A stretch of DNA of 64,000 nt from Dyella sp. BiH032. Its GTDB lineage: Bacteria > Pseudomonadota > Gammaproteobacteria > Xanthomonadales > Rhodanobacteraceae. Positions 1-7,931 of this stretch are shown here, one piece after another. The stretch's first letter is position 1; every line of letters begins with the position of its first letter. The notes under the pieces are model-generated. The model made no database searches, was not told the origin of the DNA, and saw only the letters and a list, made by a program, of their open reading frames with translations. The stretch is taken from NCBI RefSeq assembly GCF_031954525.1, contig NZ_CP134867.1, positions 558,001 through 622,000 of the forward strand, written 5' to 3'. The translations under genes and the position numbers were made by a program.

Positions 1-62
1 CAAGATGCCTCCCCTTAGTGCACGAAGACATTTTGCCGCGTCGCTACTGGCCTAAAGATTCC

Positions 63-1097
63 ATGAACACCTTGCGTATACGTCGGATGATCGCCAAGGT
101 CTTTCTCTTTCTCTTTCTCTTTCTCTTTCTCTTTCTCTTTCTCGGGCTCGCTTGTGTTGCCAGCTGGCCGCATGTCACGCGAGCAAGAACGCATCAGCAC
201 GAAGCGACCGATACCAAAAGTCGGTCTGAAGAAAATTGCTACGATCCTCATGACTCCAACGAGATCAGGCTGTGGGATGGAGTCGCCCCCGGCGCCGCAG
301 GCAATGACCCATGCCGGGATATTCCCTTTCTCAGAATCTTTCCCGGACGAACCTCGGAGAACTCCGCGCACGTCGCCATCATCGTTATTCCGGGCGGGGG
401 CTACGATCGTCTGAGTGATCGCAAAGAACAGGAGCCCGTCGCGGACTATTTCTCCCGAGAGTTGGGAGTGACCGCCTTCGTTCTTTACTACCGATTGGTT
501 CAAAGAGATGGCACTTACCACTACCCGGTCCCCATGTGGGATGCGCAGAGAGCATTAAAGCTCGTGCGACACCGTTCGTCTCAGTTCGGCATTGACCCGT
601 CGAAGATCGGCCTATTTGGCTTCTCTGCGGGCGGGCATCTCGCCGCTACGGTTGCTCTGCACGCCGCATCAGACTTTGACTTGCCCACACGAGACGGCAT
701 CGACTCAGTCAATGCCAACCCAAATTTCCTTGGCTTGGGCTATCCGGTCATTTCCATGTTGCCGGACCAGTACGCGTCGCCGAACTCGCTCAAACATTTG
801 CTGGATGGATACGACGGTCGCGAGAAGGCTCGACTGGAGCCATACCTCTCCGCCCAGCTAAACGTCCCGCCCGGGCTATCGCCGGTATTCCTCTTCGAGA
901 GCATGGACGACAAGCAGATCAGCGCCGAGAATAGCGTGATGTTTGCCCGGGCTTTACGCGAGGCAGGAATATCTGCGGAGGTCCATCTCTTTCCCCACGG
1001 CGTCCATGGCGCTGGCCTGGCTACTGGCATTCCGGACGAGGAAGAGTGGCCCGGCATGTTCCGGCGCTGGCTGGTGGAGCGCGGATTCGTTCACTGA
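63..1097 (+). CDS. Exported alpha/beta hydrolase (esterase-like)
   Basis: Probable carbohydrate-esterase-like alpha/beta hydrolase exported across the inner membrane. The Ser nucleophile lies in a GFSAGG elbow (Ser188 counted from this ATG). A PGGGY loop stands in for the usual HGGG oxyanion motif, MDD supplies a likely acid and FPHGVHG a likely catalytic His. The family resembles BD-FAE/acetylxylan-esterase-like proteins. The start was chosen because residues 1-10 are basic and lead into a hydrophobic core made of seven Phe-Leu repeats, followed by GLAC, a poor lipobox or signal-peptidase site. The frame is also open from a GTG at 18 and to the left edge, so the true start may lie further left. 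The substrate is not identifiable. Confidence 0.75.
   Translation: MNTLRIRRMIAKVFLFLFLFLFLFLFLGLACVASWPHVTRARTHQHEATDTKSRSEENCYDPHDSNEIRLWDGVAPGAAGNDPCRDIPFLRIFPGRTSENSAHVAIIVIPGGGYDRLSDRKEQEPVADYFSRELGVTAFVLYYRLVQRDGTYHYPVPMWDAQRALKLVRHRSSQFGIDPSKIGLFGFSAGGHLAATVALHAASDFDLPTRDGIDSVNANPNFLGLGYPVISMLPDQYASPNSLKHLLDGYDGREKARLEPYLSAQLNVPPGLSPVFLFESMDDKQISAENSVMFARALREAGISAEVHLFPHGVHGAGLATGIPDEEEWPGMFRRWLVERGFVH
101..142 (+). repeat. Hexanucleotide microsatellite, 7 x CTTTCT
   Basis: Seven perfect tandem copies of CTTTCT lie inside the signal-peptide region of the hydrolase and encode Phe-Leu seven times. Because the unit is six bases, gain or loss of copies changes the length of the hydrophobic core by two residues per copy without shifting the frame. 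Confidence 0.95.
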
Positions 1098-1164
1098 GTG
1101 ACGAATGGCGACCTTGGCATCCTGCATCCGGCTGGCCGATTGATGCCGGATGCCACGCGGCCGG

Positions 1165-1758
1165 TCAGGTGGTGGCCGAGCGCGCCGCCATGGTGGCGCC
1201 GGCCCACCAGCTCAGTTCGTCGAGTGCGTTCTTGGCGGCGGGCAACAGCGCCTGCTCGATCTCCTCGATCGGCTGGTTGCCGCCCATCGGAAGCACCTTC
1301 ATGAAGTCGCTGCCGCCGATATGGACGGCCGAACGGGTGGAGACCATCTGGAGTTCGACGGCGATGCCGCGCAGGTGCTCCAACGCACGCGTGCCCCCCG
1401 CGCCACCGTAGGCGATGGCGGTGAACGGCTTGCGATTCCACTCCTTGTACGCTTGATCGAGTGCATTCTTGAGCCCGCCGGTGATCGAATGGTTGTACTC
1501 GGCCACCACGAAGATGAAGCCGTCGAACCCGGCGATCCGCGCCTGCCAGCGGAGCGCCTCGGGATCCTTGCTGGGCACGTGGAGGTTGGAGGCGGCCTCG
1601 GCGAAGAATGGCAGCGGGTGGTCGCGCAGGTCGACCCACTCGACGTCCATGTCGTTGCGGGCTTGCGCCTGCTTCAACATCCATTGCGCAGGTTTGTCGG
1701 CAAAGCGGGTCGGCCTGATGGAGCCGATGACAAGGGCGATGCGGGGCTTGGCGGTCAT
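1165..1758 (-). CDS. NADPH-dependent FMN reductase family protein
   Basis: Flavodoxin-fold NAD(P)H:FMN/quinone reductase of 197 residues, a normal length for the family. The N-terminal beta strand and phosphate loop (IGSIRPTRFADKPA) bind the FMN phosphate. The family signature EYNHSITGGLKNALD is present around residues 87-101, and YGGAGGTRALEHLR follows. The start is an ATG with GAGG upstream. It is probably a cytosolic oxidoreductase reducing flavin or quinones; the exact substrate is unknown. It stands alone between the hydrolase and the dioxygenase. Confidence 0.88.
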   Translation of the reverse strand: MTAKPRIALVIGSIRPTRFADKPAQWMLKQAQARNDMDVEWVDLRDHPLPFFAEAASNLHVPSKDPEALRWQARIAGFDGFIFVVAEYNHSITGGLKNALDQAYKEWNRKPFTAIAYGGAGGTRALEHLRGIAVELQMVSTRSAVHIGGSDFMKVLPMGGNQPIEEIEQALLPAAKNALDELSWWAGATMAARSATT

Positions 1759-1806
1759 ACCGTCCTCAGTTTCACGATTGAGAGGGACTAAGTGCGAGAG
1801 GTGCGA

Positions 1807-2655
1807 TCAGGCGGCCGCGATCTCACTATTCGGCTGTGCGACGGGCAGACCGAATCGAAAGCTCGATGCGGTGATCGCGCCCATGAAGTCGGTCTGATGG
1901 TAGATGCGCGTTCCTGCGTCATGGCCGGCTGCGCCGAGGGCAACCATCAGCGGCAGGAGGTGGTCTTCACGCGGGTGCGCCGCGCGAGCCGAGGGCGCGC
2001 GGGTCCACTCGATAAGGCGCCTGCGCCGCTCATCGGGCGCGGCATCGACCAGCGTATCGCCGAGCCAGCGGTCGAACGTCGCCGAAGCGGAGCCGCCCCT
2101 GCCGCTGCGCATCGCCGCCGTGTCGTGAAAGCTGAAGCCGCTGCCGACGATCACGATGCCTTCGTTGCGCAGCGGCGCGAGCAACTCGCCGGCTTGGAGG
2201 TGCGCAGCAGGATCGAAATCCGATCGGAGTGCGAGCTGCACCACCGGCAGCGTTGCTTCCGGGTACATCGTCTGCATCAGGCTGAACGTGCCATGGTCGA
2301 AGCCGCGTTGCGGATCGAGGTCGGCGGCTAAGCCACCGCGCTCCAGGAGATCGCGCACTCTTCCTGCCAGTGCGGGATCGCCCGGTGCGTCGTAGCGGAT
2401 GCGATACGTGTGCTCGGGAAAGCCGCCATAGTCATAGACCATCGGCGGGCGGGCAGAGGATGAGACCAGGAATCGACGTGCTTCCCAGTGCCCGGAGATC
2501 ATCAACACGGCGCGCGGTGCTGCGCCCAATTCATGGCGAACCTGGTGAAGCGACGCTTCGAGCTGATCGTACATGCCCGGTCGGAGATGCTTCAGCCAGG
2601 GCCACGGTCCGCCACCGTGTGAGAGGAAGTAGGTCGGCATGCTTGCCAGCGCCAT
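1807..2655 (-). CDS. DODA-type extradiol ring-cleavage dioxygenase (LigB superfamily)
   Basis: Non-haem, metal-dependent dioxygenase of the 4,5-DOPA dioxygenase (YgiD-like) family. Visible family features are the N-terminal PTYFLSHGGGPWPWL segment with a metal-binding His, SGHWEA in the middle, FDHGTFSLMQTMYPE, and GSGFSFHD with further His ligands. The start at 2655 gives MALASMPTYF, the normal beginning of the family; an upstream in-frame start would overlap the divergent regulator. It probably cleaves a catechol-type ring. It is divergent from the HxlR gene, which is the likely controller. Confidence 0.88.
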   Translation of the reverse strand: MALASMPTYFLSHGGGPWPWLKHLRPGMYDQLEASLHQVRHELGAAPRAVLMISGHWEARRFLVSSSARPPMVYDYGGFPEHTYRIRYDAPGDPALAGRVRDLLERGGLAADLDPQRGFDHGTFSLMQTMYPEATLPVVQLALRSDFDPAAHLQAGELLAPLRNEGIVIVGSGFSFHDTAAMRSGRGGSASATFDRWLGDTLVDAAPDERRRRLIEWTRAPSARAAHPREDHLLPLMVALGAAGHDAGTRIYHQTDFMGAITASSFRFGLPVAQPNSEIAAA

Positions 2656-2735
2656 CGTTCTGTCCCTCAGCACGACAGTGGTAACGTTCTGCAACCGACT
2701 ATCGAGTAGTTCGCGCCGACGGACAAGGAGGCACT

Positions 2736-3110
2736 TTGCAAGCACCAGATTACCAGGCGGAAACCGCCCAATGCGTTTACATCGGTCGCATGCTGGGGCG
2801 AGTCAGCGACAAGTGGACGATATTGATCGTCCGCGTGCTCGGGCGCGGGCCACACCGCTTCAATGCGCTTCGCCGCGAGGTGGGAGAGATCAGTCAGAAG
2901 GTGCTTGCTTCCACTCTGCGCGACTTGGAAGAGAACGGGCTCGTCTCCCGGAGGGTGACGCCCGTCAATCCACCCCAGGTGGAATATGCGCTCACCGAGC
3001 TCGGCCGTGATTTTCTGCGTCCGATCCGTGGGCTTGCAGAGTGGGCACTTGCGAACGCTGTCCGCATCGAGACGGCTCGCGCCGAGTACGCTGCCCGCGC
3101 ATCCACTTGA
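2736..3110 (+). CDS. HxlR-type winged-helix transcriptional regulator
   Basis: DNA-binding regulator of 124 residues, typical HxlR length. The core DKWTILIVRVLGRGPHRFNALRREVGEISQKVLASTLRDLEENGLV is the family winged helix, and a single N-terminal Cys (Cys13) could be redox or electrophile sensing. The start is TTG at 2736, supported by a strong AAGGAGG four bases upstream. It is divergent from the dioxygenase gene with about 80 bases between starts, so it probably represses that gene and itself. Confidence 0.9.
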   Translation: MQAPDYQAETAQCVYIGRMLGRVSDKWTILIVRVLGRGPHRFNALRREVGEISQKVLASTLRDLEENGLVSRRVTPVNPPQVEYALTELGRDFLRPIRGLAEWALANAVRIETARAEYAARAST

Positions 3111-3210
3111 ATGACGCATAGGGCGCGGGAAGCGCCCCGCCACACCCCCTGTGCTCGATCCAGGGGCGCAAGCAAGAGCCACCTGCGACTTGAAGTACGT
3201 GCGGTTATCG

Positions 3211-4119
3211 TTATCGAACGGAAGCCGCAAATCGCCTTGGGGAAAGTCCGACCACCCGGGTGAAGGCAGTGCTGAATGCGCTTGGCGATTGAAACCCGAT
3301 AGACAGACCGATTTCGCCGATACCTCTCGCACCGAGTCGCAGGGCGTCCTTTGCCAGCGCCATACGCCAATGCTGCAAGTATTCGACGGGCGCCATCCCG
3401 ACCGTCGCGCGAAAACGCGTGGCAAAACCAGAACGCGAGATGCCACAGAGCCGAGCCAGACTGGCAACGGTCCAGTCCCTTGCCACGTCGCGATGAATGG
3501 CTGTGAGCGCACGCGCCATCTTGGGATCTTTCAGGCCCGCGATGAGCCCCGCGTGCTGCTGCGCTGAAAATGAGTTGCCTCGAAGAATCTCCACCAGGAT
3601 CAACTCCATCAGGCGCGCGACGATGAATTCGCTGCCAGGCCCTGGGTGCGAGGACTCTGCTTCGTTCATGCTCATCAGGGTGCGGATGCGCGGCGAGGAC
3701 GTGTCGCTTCCCGGAATATGAACCAGGGAGGGGAGCAGGTCGGTCAACAGGGACTCGCTTGCCGTATCGAAGAAAAATCGGCCGCCACGAAGGGTGACGG
3801 GTGACTTCGTGCCGCTACCGACTCGCAGCGTCGTCTTTCTTGTCCGGACGACGGCCGTCTCGCTATCGATCGGTTCGATCGATGGGTCCGAGCTGAGTAT
3901 GAAGGGCGAGTCAGTACGAACGAGCACAAAGTCGTTGGCGCCCAGGCGCAACGGCGGCATACGCGGACGAAGCAGTTGGCACTCACCGCGCGACAGCCAG
4001 CAGAACAGGAGATCGTCCCGCTTCCGAAACGATACCGCCCATGAGCCACGCCCTTCGATGCCGCCCCACAGGGTGGCACGCGGCCGAAGTAGACCGATCA
4101 GATCAAGGAAAGGATCCAT
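3211..4119 (-). CDS. AraC-family transcriptional regulator with cupin_6 sensor domain
   Basis: The N-terminal half is the AraC-ligand cupin type (WGGIEGRGSWAVSF, then LRLGANDFVLV), and the last about 100 residues are a double helix-turn-helix AraC domain (TVASLARLCGISRSGFATRFRA; IGEIGLSIGFQSPSAFSTAFTR). At 302 residues it is full length. It is divergent from the short-chain dehydrogenase with a 123-base gap and probably controls it. Confidence 0.9.
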   Translation of the reverse strand: MDPFLDLIGLLRPRATLWGGIEGRGSWAVSFRKRDDLLFCWLSRGECQLLRPRMPPLRLGANDFVLVRTDSPFILSSDPSIEPIDSETAVVRTRKTTLRVGSGTKSPVTLRGGRFFFDTASESLLTDLLPSLVHIPGSDTSSPRIRTLMSMNEAESSHPGPGSEFIVARLMELILVEILRGNSFSAQQHAGLIAGLKDPKMARALTAIHRDVARDWTVASLARLCGISRSGFATRFRATVGMAPVEYLQHWRMALAKDALRLGARGIGEIGLSIGFQSPSAFSTAFTRVVGLSPRRFAASVR

Positions 4120-4242
4120 GTTTGGACAGTAGATAACGTTTTTTGGCCTTTCAGCTATCGATCGTACTTATACCGCTGCCTACGATGACCGGCAATCAAC
4201 GGGTCTGAGCACATCGGACCTGCTCATCGACACTTTCCGTGG

Positions 4243-4974
4243 ATGCAAGTCATGCTGAAAGAAAAACGTATCGCCGTACTTGGCGGCTCTCGCGGCATCG
4301 GTTTTGCCGTGGCCGAAGCCGCCGCGCTCGAAGGAGCCAGTGTCGTCATCGTCGCCAGCCAGCCCCAAAGCGTCGCCGATGCGGTGGATCGACTCCCCGA
4401 GGGGCGCGTCACGGGCAAGGCGGTGAACTTGAAATCCATGCTTGCCACGAGAGAGCTCTTCGCAGCACTGGGTGAGTTCGACCATCTGGTTTATACGGCG
4501 GGTGAGCCCCTTCCGTTCGGCCCGCGTGTTACGGATACCGACTTGGTGGCCGCTCGCGAATTCTTCGAGTTGCGCTATTGGGGTGCGCTCGCCGCAGTAC
4601 AGGCGGCGAGCCCCCATATGCGGCGCGGTGGATCTATCGTCTTGACCGGCGGAACATCGGCACGGCGCCCGCCGGCGGGCTTTGCCTTTGCGGCAAGCAT
4701 TTGCGGAGCCATCGAATCGCTGACGCGAGCTCTCGCCATCGAACTCGCCCCTATCCGGGTCAACGCCGTCGTGCCTGGCATGGTTGCCACCGATCTCTGG
4801 TCCGGCATACCTGCCGACACACGCGAACATATTTTCCGCGAAACCGCTGCGAAACTGCCCGTGGGACGAGTGGGCACACCTCATGACTTGGCCGAGGCCT
4901 ACCTTTCGTTTATGCGAGGTGGCTACACGACCGGCCAGTCCGTGGTGGTGGACGGTGGCGGAACGCTCGTGTGA
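4243..4974 (+). CDS. Short-chain dehydrogenase/reductase family protein lacking the YxxxK pair
   Basis: Rossmann-fold SDR of 243 residues. The cofactor loop GGSRGIG is intact and the C-terminal PGMVATDLW and GQSVVVDGGGTLV segments are typical. At the active site, where SDRs carry Tyr-x-x-x-Lys, this protein reads FAFAASICGAIESL: the Tyr is Phe and no Lys follows at the right spacing. It may therefore be a non-canonical reductase or a cofactor-binding protein without normal dehydrogenase chemistry. An alternative start lies at 4252. The AraC regulator is divergent and likely linked. Confidence 0.85.
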   Translation: MQVMLKEKRIAVLGGSRGIGFAVAEAAALEGASVVIVASQPQSVADAVDRLPEGRVTGKAVNLKSMLATRELFAALGEFDHLVYTAGEPLPFGPRVTDTDLVAAREFFELRYWGALAAVQAASPHMRRGGSIVLTGGTSARRPPAGFAFAASICGAIESLTRALAIELAPIRVNAVVPGMVATDLWSGIPADTREHIFRETAAKLPVGRVGTPHDLAEAYLSFMRGGYTTGQSVVVDGGGTLV

Positions 4975-4994
4975 CCGGCAGAGATAGACTCAAA

Positions 4995-5570
4995 TTAAGC
5001 GGGTAAGAGCCCGGCCATCTGGTAGCTCTCAATCAAGGCATCAAAAAGCTTTATATCTGAGCGGCCGCGCGCCATAAGCTGAGCGCCAGAGATGGCCGCA
5101 AAGATCGCGCGTGCTCGCCGCTTGGCTTCTTTTGAGTCCACAACGTTAGCCGCCAGCAGTGCCTTCCCAAGCCAGGCAACATTGACCTCAGCGAAGACCT
5201 GGACTTCTTTTTTCACTACGTCAGGCAGATCGTCGTATTCGGCGGTCATGAAACTGCAGAGACATATGCGGTTGCCACTCTCCAGCGACTTCCGAAACGT
5301 CCCCGGGTATTTGCGCAGGCGATCGATAGGGTCCGGCGTGTTGGCGGACAGCGCTTCCAGCGTCGCCGCCGAGTCCTGCCAGTAGCGCTTGGCGACCGCT
5401 GCGGCGAGGTCTGCCTTACTCGGAAAATGGTGGTACAGGCTCGCGGCCTTGATACCAACCTCTTGAGCAAGGGACCGGACGTTCAATCCGCCGTACCCAT
5501 GCGCCTGAGCCATCTTTGTCGCGACAGCCAGGATCCTATCGCTGGAGCTTGCGCCTGCCAGGTTTTCCAC
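4995..5570 (-). CDS. TetR-family transcriptional regulator
   Basis: N-terminal TetR helix-turn-helix (ILAVATKMAQAHGYGGLNVRSLAQEVGIKAASLYHHF, given here in two pieces of the same domain: recognition part VGIKAASLYHHFPSKADL). A TetR_C-type ligand domain follows. The start is GTG at 5570 with GAGG upstream, giving MVENLAGASSSDRIL; a TTG at 5633 is possible but falls inside the palindromic operator. The gene is divergent from the amidase across that operator, so it probably represses both. Confidence 0.88.
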   Translation of the reverse strand: MENLAGASSSDRILAVATKMAQAHGYGGLNVRSLAQEVGIKAASLYHHFPSKADLAAAVAKRYWQDSAATLEALSANTPDPIDRLRKYPGTFRKSLESGNRICLCSFMTAEYDDLPDVVKKEVQVFAEVNVAWLGKALLAANVVDSKEAKRRARAIFAAISGAQLMARGRSDIKLFDALIESYQMAGLLPA

Positions 5571-5623
5571 GAGCTGCCTCTGCGAAAAGGTATTGACGGG
5601 AGGGAGTATAGCGCCCAATCTGT

Positions 5624-5643
5624 TACCTAACAATCGTTAGGTA
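5624..5643. promoter_or_regulatory. Perfect palindrome, likely TetR operator
   Basis: TACCTAAC-AATC-GTTAGGTA is a perfect 8-4-8 inverted repeat lying between the divergent TetR and amidase genes, 54 bases from the TetR GTG and 52 bases before the amidase ATG. Size and position fit the operator of the adjacent regulator. Confidence 0.75.
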
Positions 5644-5694
5644 GGTGCCATATCTAGCGTTGTTGCCCACTACCCACCCCACCAAGAGGCGCTC

Positions 5695-7104
5695 ATGAGC
5701 ACCGAACTTGTCTACCAAGACGCAACGAAGCTAGCTGAGCTCATTCGCACCAAGGAAGTGTCTCCGGTCGAGGTTATGCAAGCACACCTTGACCGTATCG
5801 CTGCAGTGAATTTCAAGGTCAATGCCATCGTTACGATCGCCGATGGCGCGCTCAAAGCCGCGAAGGTCGCGGAGGCGGCTGTGCTCGCGGGTGAAGAACT
5901 CGGGACACTGCATGGTGTGCCCTTCACCGCGAAGGACTCCATCGATACCGCCGGTGTGCTGACCCAGCGCGGGTCGCCGATCTTCAGAGGTCGCGTACCT
6001 GATGTCGACGCAGTAAGCGTAGCGCGCCTGAAGAAGGCGGGTGGCATCCTGCTCGCGAAGACCAACCTCCCCGAGTTTTCCTACTGGATCGAGAGCGACA
6101 ACTTACTCTCTGGTCGCTCGAACAACCCGTGGGACCTGACTCGCACGCCCGGCGGTTCCAGCGGTGGCGAATCGGCCGCTATCGCGGCGGGCATGTCGCC
6201 GATCGGCCTCGGCACTGATCTCGCCATTTCCGTGCGCGGCCCAGCTGCACAAACCGGTATCACTTCAATGAAGGCAACCCATGGCCGCGTGCCCATGACA
6301 GGCATTTGGCCACGCGCTCCACGCCGCTTCTGGCATGTCGGCCCGATGGCCCGTTCGATTCGCGACATCGCGCTTGCTTTCTCCCTACTGGCCGGTCCTG
6401 ACGGCCGGGACGCATTTGCCAGCAGCACGGTCCAGTTCGATACCGGCATCCTCCGCCAACCCTATCGCCCGCTCCGGGTGGGCTGGATGGTGGGGCCGGG
6501 CTTCGGGCCGGTCGATCCCGAGGTGGCGGCCACCGTGCGAGAGGCCGCCGAGACGCTGAAGGAAATCGGCGTCTTTGTCGAACAGGTAGGTATCTCTGCC
6601 CTGGAACGCGACTTTGCGCTCGATGTTTTCAACAAGCTGCACGTCATGGAGATGAAGCCTGCTTTTGCCGCCGCCACAGCCGGTCGGAGCCGGGATGACA
6701 TCTACAAGATGGCAACGACGATGCTCTCGCTTCCCGACACGTCGATAGATGACTACATCGAAGCCGAGCAAGCGGCCGAGCGATTGCGCGACGGTTTTGC
6801 CGATTACTTCAGTCGCTACGATGCGCTGATCACCCATGTTCTCCCGATTCCGGCCCACAAGCATGGCGTCGAGGAGTTCACCATTGACGGCCAGACCGTA
6901 GATGCAACCTATCTTCAGGGCGCGACCGTTCCGCTCAATGTCACCGGCTTGCCGGGTGTCTCGATGCGGTTTGGCACAAGTAAGGAAGGCCTGCCGATCA
7001 ACGTGCAGATTGTCGGCAAGTGGCAAGCCGAGTCGACCATCCTTCATGTCGCGTCGCTGCTCGAGGCGGTGAGCCCGGTGCGCGGCCTTCGTCCGCTCCT
7101 GTGA
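5695..7104 (+). CDS. Amidase-signature family hydrolase
   Basis: Serine hydrolase of 469 residues with the Ser-cisSer-Lys triad of the amidase-signature family: Lys80 in FTAKDSID, Ser155/156 in TPGGSSGGE, and Ser179 in GTDLAISVRGPA. The usual GG before the nucleophile (DxGGSIR) is Ala-Ile here, which alters the oxyanion region. Family members hydrolyse small amides, fatty-acid amides or indoleacetamide; the substrate cannot be told. Control is probably by the divergent TetR. Confidence 0.88.
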   Translation: MSTELVYQDATKLAELIRTKEVSPVEVMQAHLDRIAAVNFKVNAIVTIADGALKAAKVAEAAVLAGEELGTLHGVPFTAKDSIDTAGVLTQRGSPIFRGRVPDVDAVSVARLKKAGGILLAKTNLPEFSYWIESDNLLSGRSNNPWDLTRTPGGSSGGESAAIAAGMSPIGLGTDLAISVRGPAAQTGITSMKATHGRVPMTGIWPRAPRRFWHVGPMARSIRDIALAFSLLAGPDGRDAFASSTVQFDTGILRQPYRPLRVGWMVGPGFGPVDPEVAATVREAAETLKEIGVFVEQVGISALERDFALDVFNKLHVMEMKPAFAAATAGRSRDDIYKMATTMLSLPDTSIDDYIEAEQAAERLRDGFADYFSRYDALITHVLPIPAHKHGVEEFTIDGQTVDATYLQGATVPLNVTGLPGVSMRFGTSKEGLPINVQIVGKWQAESTILHVASLLEAVSPVRGLRPLL

Positions 7105-7246
7105 CAGCAACGCTCTCGGGAACCTGCCGTGTGTCGGGTATGTAGTTATGCGCGCATCGTGGACAAACTTGGCGGATATCCATCGAAGACTGGCCAGACC
7201 GGACGAACTTTGATGGATCGCAACACATACGCGGCTACGACTAAGC

Positions 7247-7322
<76 letters not shown>

Positions 7323-7483
7323 TGAAAACCCGCCGGTCGCGTTGCGCGGCCGGGCTTGCGCGAGGCCGTCATGTTAGCGGCGGCTGGATGGAGCGTCGAG
7401 GGTGCGGCCCGGGTGAAAGACACATTCGGGGCGACGGGCTTCAGCGTAGGCTGATAGGCCCTTTGGCGCGTGGAGATGGTGCG

Positions 7484-7861
7484 ATGAGCACGGAATCGGT
7501 GGCGAAGCGGTTGGTGGCTTTGTGTCGCGAGGGCAAGTACGAGGAGGCGCAGAAGGAGCTGTATGCGCAGGATGCGGTGAGTCTCGAGCCGGAAGGCTTG
7601 CCGCCCGGGACGTTGGGGTCGGTGAAGGGGCTGGAGGCGATCTACGAGAAAGGCCGGAAGTTCAACGAGTCGATCGTGGAAGTGCACAGCAGCCATGTGA
7701 GCGATCCGGTGGTGGCGGGCAACTGGTTCAGTTGCGAAATGACGCTGGACGTGACGATGAAGGAATACGGGCGCGTGCCGATGACGGAGATCTGCGTCTA
7801 TCACGTCAACAAGGAAGGCAAGATCGACAAGGAGCAGTTCTTCTACGACATGGGCGGTTGA
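7484..7861 (+). CDS. SnoaL-like (NTF2-fold) protein
   Basis: Small protein of 125 residues with the cone-shaped SnoaL/NTF2 pattern: helical N-terminus ([20 protein letters not shown]), then [26 protein letters not shown], and alternating strands ending in [18 protein letters not shown]. The ATG at 7484 has GGAG eight bases upstream. No catalytic assignment is possible. It is convergent with rpoD and shares its terminator. Confidence 0.8.
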   Translation: MSTESVAKRLVALCREGKYEEAQKELYAQDAVSLEPEGLPPGTLGSVKGLEAIYEKGRKFNESIVEVHSSHVSDPVVAGNWFSCEMTLDVTMKEYGRVPMTEICVYHVNKEGKIDKEQFFYDMGG

Positions 7862-7880
7862 GCGTTTTCGCCGCGCAAAA

Positions 7881-7906
7881 AAAAGCCCCGCTTGCGCGGG
7901 GCTTTT
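7881..7906. terminator. Bidirectional intrinsic terminator
   Basis: AAAAGCCCCGC-TTGC-GCGGGGCTTTT forms a perfect 11-bp stem with A and T tracts on both sides, between the convergent SnoaL-like gene and rpoD. Confidence 0.92.
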
Positions 7907-7931
7907 CGTTTCTTCCGTTGGCTAGCAGCGA

